NCBI GenBank assembly: GCA_029861795.1
Contig: JAOTYS010000035.1
Location: 1-19,328 of the forward strand
Direction of reading: 5' to 3'
Length of the DNA: 19,328 nt
Source of the DNA: Gammaproteobacteria bacterium
GTDB taxonomy: Bacteria > Pseudomonadota > Gammaproteobacteria > Arenicellales > JAOTYS01
Part shown: positions 15,968-19,328 of the stretch, piece by piece
Layout of the letters: each line of letters begins with the position of its first letter
Position numbering within the stretch: the first letter of the stretch is position 1
The notes under the pieces: model-generated
The model's input: only the letters and a program-made list of their open reading frames with translations
What the model was told of the DNA's origin: nothing
The model's database searches: none
Translations under genes and position numbers: made by a program

Positions 15968-17788
15968 TCAAAATTCCCCAGGTGATATTGCCTCAGCAAT
16001 TGGTCGGGGAACGCTTACGCGATAGCCTTGGGCATAATCGATTCCGATCTCTCGCACCCTTTCGAGGATCTGATCATTCTCAACGGACTTGGCAATAGTT
16101 CGCTTGCCCATCACTTTCGCAATGCGATTGATTGACTCGACTAGCGATAGGTCGATTGGATCGTCGATGATTTGTTTTACAAGCGTGCCATCGATCTTCA
16201 AGAAACTCACCAACAGGTTTCTGAGGTAGGAAAACGAGGATAATCCACTTCCAAAACCATCCAGTGCAAATCTGCAGCCCGATGAACTAAGGGTGTTGAT
16301 AAAGCGAGTAGCACCTGCAAAGTTCGCGATCGCGGCCGATTCCGTGATCTCAAAACAAATCTTTTCGCGCTGGATCTGGGTCTCGTCAAATACCCGGTTA
16401 ACAAACTCTAGAAACGCCTCATCCCCCAGTGAGTGGCCCGACAAGTTGATGCTACACAAATATAGGTCGTCCAGATGAAAGGGGTGATCTCCGAGCCATT
16501 TGAGTGCAGTTTCGACCACCCAGCGGTCAATTTTGCTGGATATGCCAAAGCGGTCCGCGGCCGAGAAAAGAGTGTCTGGCATCACTATGTCCCCTTGTTC
16601 GTCTTCCATGCGCAGAAGCAATTCATAGAACTTTCCAACTTTCTCTACTTGCTTGAGGGGTACGATTTCCTGCAAATCAAGACGGAACCGATTCTGCTCC
16701 AGCGCACTTTGAATGCGTGATATCCACAGCATCTCACCGTGGCGCCGCACCACCTCCACATCATCCTCGTGGGTGACGTGGATACGTTTGCCGCCTTTGT
16801 CCTTGGCTTCGTAACACACAGCATGCGCTGCACCGAGGACCGTCGGGATACTCTTGCTCATCTCAGAGATGGCCACGATGCCGATGCTCATCCCGATATG
16901 GAAACTCTGGCCGTCCCAAAAAAATCGGGAATTCTCGACCACGTTACGCAGGCAGTCTGCCACGCGTCGTGCCGACTCAAGGGAACAGCGTTCGAGTAAG
17001 ACACCGAACTCATCGCCCCCCAAACGCCCCAAGGTGTCCTGTTTCCGTATCCAGCCGCGCAGCAACTGACCGAGCTGGCGCAGTAATTCGTCCCCTACCA
17101 CATGACCGTAGGTGTCATTGATGGTTTTGAACTGATCCAAATCCATATAGCACAGAGCGTGCTGGACGGATTCACATTTCGCCGAGTCCAACAGTTTTTG
17201 CATGCGGTGTTCAAACTCGACACGGTTCACCAACCCAGTCAAACTGTCATGGCTTGCCTGGTGCAACAAGGACGTGCTCTCCGCTACCCCAATTTCTAAC
17301 CTGCCGTGTGCCTGACTTAATGCGGTGGCCGCTGCCGCGTTGGCACGTGTGAGGTCAATACGCTCAGAGCACCGGTCGAGTGTCGCCACCAGCTCGTCAG
17401 CGTGAAAAGGTTTGCAGAGATAGTCATAAGCTCCTTCTTTGAGGGCAGCGATGGCCGTGTCAGCGGTAGCAAAAACGGTCATGACCACGCACAAAACGTC
17501 CTGGCGTAGCCGCTTGAGCGAAGTAATCAGATCTATGCCGCTGCCTTGCCCCAGCCGAACATCGATCAGGACCACGTCTGCGCCAAACGAGACCAATGAT
17601 CGCTGCGCGTCACGAGAGTTGTAGGCAAGTTCCACCTCGTATTCTTCCAGTGTAAGCATAGTGAGGAGGGTGTTCGCAAAGTCGCGGTCGTCCTCAACAA
17701 TCAAAACCCGAGGTTTTGATTGTGGGTCCACATTCTTCAGCTCGCCGGATGTCGCGGCCGTGGTGCGGAGATTGTGAATCGTTGCCAT
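15968..17788 (-). CDS. REC-GGDEF-EAL c-di-GMP signalling protein with degenerate EAL domain
   Basis: 606-residue cytosolic protein. An N-terminal receiver (about 26-145) has E32, D33/D34, phospho-acceptor D76 in LIDVRLG and the CKPF lysine. A short helical linker follows. The GGDEF domain (about 180-345) carries HDSLTGLVNR, DLDQF and an intact RLGGDEFG (257-261), so diguanylate cyclase activity is plausible. No RxxD inhibitory site is evident at the usual position. The EAL domain (about 355-600) keeps INLS, EITES, LKIDG and DYAQGY. However, EAL reads ELL (389-391), the DDFG metal pair reads DGFG (Asp510, Gly511), and the AExVE motif reads AKSVE (Lys567), replacing the proposed general base. 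Phosphodiesterase activity is probably lost. It lies just upstream of pilZ, like a FimX-type partner, though FimX has a degenerate GGDEF and a PAS domain. Confidence 0.93.
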   Translation of the reverse strand: MATIHNLRTTAATSGELKNVDPQSKPRVLIVEDDRDFANTLLTMLTLEEYEVELAYNSRDAQRSLVSFGADVVLIDVRLGQGSGIDLITSLKRLRQDVLCVVMTVFATADTAIAALKEGAYDYLCKPFHADELVATLDRCSERIDLTRANAAAATALSQAHGRLEIGVAESTSLLHQASHDSLTGLVNRVEFEHRMQKLLDSAKCESVQHALCYMDLDQFKTINDTYGHVVGDELLRQLGQLLRGWIRKQDTLGRLGGDEFGVLLERCSLESARRVADCLRNVVENSRFFWDGQSFHIGMSIGIVAISEMSKSIPTVLGAAHAVCYEAKDKGGKRIHVTHEDDVEVVRRHGEMLWISRIQSALEQNRFRLDLQEIVPLKQVEKVGKFYELLLRMEDEQGDIVMPDTLFSAADRFGISSKIDRWVVETALKWLGDHPFHLDDLYLCSINLSGHSLGDEAFLEFVNRVFDETQIQREKICFEITESAAIANFAGATRFINTLSSSGCRFALDGFGSGLSSFSYLRNLLVSFLKIDGTLVKQIIDDPIDLSLVESINRIAKVMGKRTIAKSVENDQILERVREIGIDYAQGYRVSVPRPIAEAISPGEF

Positions 17789-18527
17789 GCGTAACTCTGA
17801 CCTATGAATGTTTTCTTACCGTGCTCGATTTGATTGAGCTTGGGGGGCAGTGGAACAGTAAAGCCTGCTACTGACCTAAACTTTAGAGTACCTAGGCGGT
17901 GCTTGCGTAAATTATTGTAAAAACGGCTTGATATGAACGAATAGAAAAACGCTGAGTTCAGAATTTTTCTGGATAAAACCCATGTTTCTGATGGCCAAGC
18001 ATGACATGGGACGCCGGCATCGTCTGTAGGGCGAACGCCTTTGGGCGAGGTTTGGCTAAAGGTTGACTTCTGGTCCTCGATAGGACGACGTCTGCTTTTC
18101 GGTCCTTTTGAACCGACATTCAGAAGCTGAAGCACGAAGGACTGGATCACGCCCTGAGTTGTTCCGTCAAGTCTAGGTTGGGGTCCCCGCTTGATTGAGG
18201 GGCGGTGATCTTCTCCGTTTCAGCGCCTTCAGATAGGTAACTGCACTGCACGCAGTTCGTGTCTGCCAACAACGATACAGGATTCGCTGAGCCAGAATCA
18301 GAACATAGGTGCTGAGCCGGTTACGAAGATGCGCCGCCTGGAAGGCTGCCCTACATCGTTGATGTTGACGGCACCATAGTTCCGGGCTCCACAAGCAGTC
18401 CTTCGAAGCGTCCCTCACACTGGCGATTTTTTGGTCGAGGGTTGCCTGTCAAAGGTGTTAAACTATTCCGAGCGGTTAGACATCTACCTGTAAAACGCAC
18501 GAAGACACCGTCGATGGAGATATCCAG
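17789..18527. other. Gene-poor 739-bp stretch
   Basis: It lies between the divergent REC-GGDEF-EAL gene and the secreted lectin-like gene, so it should hold both promoters. Open frames on the minus strand at 17737-18150 and 18173-18418 lack ribosome sites and recognisable domains and are not called. A weak REP-like unit sits at 18026-18048. The remainder looks like decayed or non-coding sequence; I recognise nothing else. Confidence 0.5.
18026..18048 (+). repeat. Possible fourth REP-like unit
   Basis: Begins GTAGGGCGAA, has a short stem CGCC-TTTG-GGCG and ends GGCGA, 23 bases in all, as in the cluster at 10478-10540. Its CGCC-TTNN-GGCGA core is close to the unit at 10435-10456. The stem is short, so it may be a degenerate copy or chance. 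Confidence 0.35.
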
Positions 18528-19172
18528 ATGAAGAAGTTGCTATCTATGCTTGCTTCAAGCCTGATCGTTTTTCTCAGCGCATCCTATGCAACAGCCCAGG
18601 ACAATGGCATGAGTTTTTTTATTACCAGCGTGAATCCCGGCAACGGCGGCGATCTCGGCGGACTTGAAGGGGCCGACGCCTATTGCCAAAAGTTGGCCGA
18701 ATCAGTCGGTGCGGGTGGACGTACTTGGCGAGCGTACTTGAGCACTGAGGCGCCTGACAAACGAGGCGAAAGCGCCAGACTCCGAATCGGTCAAGGCCCT
18801 TGGTATAACGCCAAAGGCGAGCTGATCGCCAAAGACCTCACCGAGCTGCACCTCTACAATAAAACCATCCTTTTAGAGACGGCGCTCAATGAAAAAGGCG
18901 AACTCGTCAACGGACGTTACGATAAGCCGAATGAGCACGATATACTGACCGGCACCCAGGATGATGGCATGGCTTATTTTCCCGATGATGCGGACCACAC
19001 CTGTAACAACTGGACCAGCAGTGACGCAGGCAGCGCCCAGGTTGGTCATCATGATCGCCACGGTGGCGGCAATACCTCATGGAACTCCGCTCATGCCACA
19101 AGAGGTTGCAGCCTTGAGGCAATCGCAAGCACCGGTGGTGCCGGTTTGTTTTATTGTTTTGCTGCAGACTGA
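18528..19172 (+). CDS. Secreted protein resembling DUF1554/lectin-like domain proteins
   Basis: 214-residue exported protein. A clear signal peptide (MKKLLSMLASSLIVFLSASY, then ATA and cleavage before QD at residue 24) directs it to the periplasm or outside. The mature part starts with FFITSVNPGNGGDLGGLEGA followed by DAYCQKLAES, then TWRAYLST, RLRIGQGPWYNAKGELIA and, near the end, CNNWTSS, WNSAH and GLFYCFAAD. This order (N-terminal GGL-GAD-C-LA, middle AYLS, C-terminal CNNWTS) resembles the DUF1554 domain known from Leptospira and other secreted C-type-lectin-like folds. Four cysteines in the mature part could form two disulfides. GGAGA lies 7 bp before the ATG. It stands alone, and the ligand is unknown. 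Confidence 0.85.
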   Translation: MKKLLSMLASSLIVFLSASYATAQDNGMSFFITSVNPGNGGDLGGLEGADAYCQKLAESVGAGGRTWRAYLSTEAPDKRGESARLRIGQGPWYNAKGELIAKDLTELHLYNKTILLETALNEKGELVNGRYDKPNEHDILTGTQDDGMAYFPDDADHTCNNWTSSDAGSAQVGHHDRHGGGNTSWNSAHATRGCSLEAIASTGGAGLFYCFAAD

Positions 19173-19328
19173 CCCATAGATAATTGTTACGGAGCTGGCG
19201 AAGCAGCACGTAGATCCGCCGGTGCAGCGGCACGTGCGGTGGAGTTATGCCCGCGCGCGGTCCGACGATTCCAATGCCTTCCAATGACAGTGACGGGTCG
19301 CAAACCGCCCTTCAATAATATGTATCGT
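19173..19328. other. Right-edge intergenic stretch
   Basis: 156 bp after the secreted protein gene. It contains GC-rich, partly self-complementary sequence around 19217-19243 (CCGCCGGTGC and GCACGTGCGG) but no hairpin with a T-run and no gene start that I can support. Confidence 0.3.

Noticed and set aside
17737..18150. Minus-strand open frame of 137 codons upstream of the REC-GGDEF-EAL gene
   Set aside because: It overlaps the start of the conserved gene in another frame, has no ribosome site and no domain-like sequence.
18173..18418. Minus-strand open frame of 81 codons, faintly like a transposase C-terminus
   Set aside because: I could not place it in any named IS family, no terminal repeats or remaining transposase parts are visible; an eroded IS remnant is possible but unsupported.
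18907..19284. Minus-strand open frame rich in His, Arg and Cys
   Set aside because: It is the antisense of the secreted lectin-like gene; the composition follows from that gene's Gly/Asp/His codons.

Overview
The window reads as a chromosomal segment of a gammaproteobacterium. The main reasons are a PilZ protein that matches the type IV pilus PilZ of Pseudomonas and Xanthomonas, including its conserved RPTHT-type tail, and GTAGG...GCGA REP-like palindromes typical of that class. No rRNA, tRNA, CRISPR array, intact insertion sequence or phage module is visible. All family assignments come from motifs read by eye, not from searches.

Left part (1-3587, + strand): the end of a SCO1/SenC copper chaperone is followed closely by a three-gene signalling cassette. 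The cassette is a membrane histidine kinase without its own receiver, a single-domain DivK-like receiver, and a receiver fused to a class III nucleotide cyclase. Gaps and overlaps are short, so it is probably one transcript that could couple an envelope signal to cyclic nucleotide synthesis. A minus-strand block follows (3785-7513): a GST-fold protein, a small conserved protein, a stand-alone PAS protein with a three-cysteine pattern, a CorA-type transporter gene broken by one missing base, and a beta-class GST.

Middle (7852-12047): a GYD-domain protein and a large exported protein with two CXXCH haem sites lie on the + strand. A REP-like cluster comes next. It is followed by a 40-bp relic resembling part of the adjacent tyrosine-phosphatase gene, then that phosphatase gene and a rubredoxin/metallo-beta-lactamase fusion, both on the minus strand.

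Right part (12270-19172): an ADP-forming acyl-CoA synthetase and a 3-hydroxyacyl-CoA/carnitine-type dehydrogenase form a two-gene + strand unit. A non-coding gap carries a 15-bp near-palindromic direct repeat. Then on the minus strand a REC-GGDEF-EAL protein lies just upstream of pilZ. Its GGDEF motif is intact but its EAL domain lacks key catalytic residues. This resembles the FimX/PilZ logic of twitching motility with an unusual arrangement, and it is the most interesting module here. A gene-poor 0.74-kb stretch and a secreted DUF1554/lectin-like protein close the window.

Themes: two second-messenger systems (cyclic nucleotide from the receiver-cyclase, c-di-GMP from the REC-GGDEF-EAL protein) and several redox or thiol proteins (SCO1, two GSTs, cysteine-bearing PAS, dihaem protein, rubredoxin fusion).
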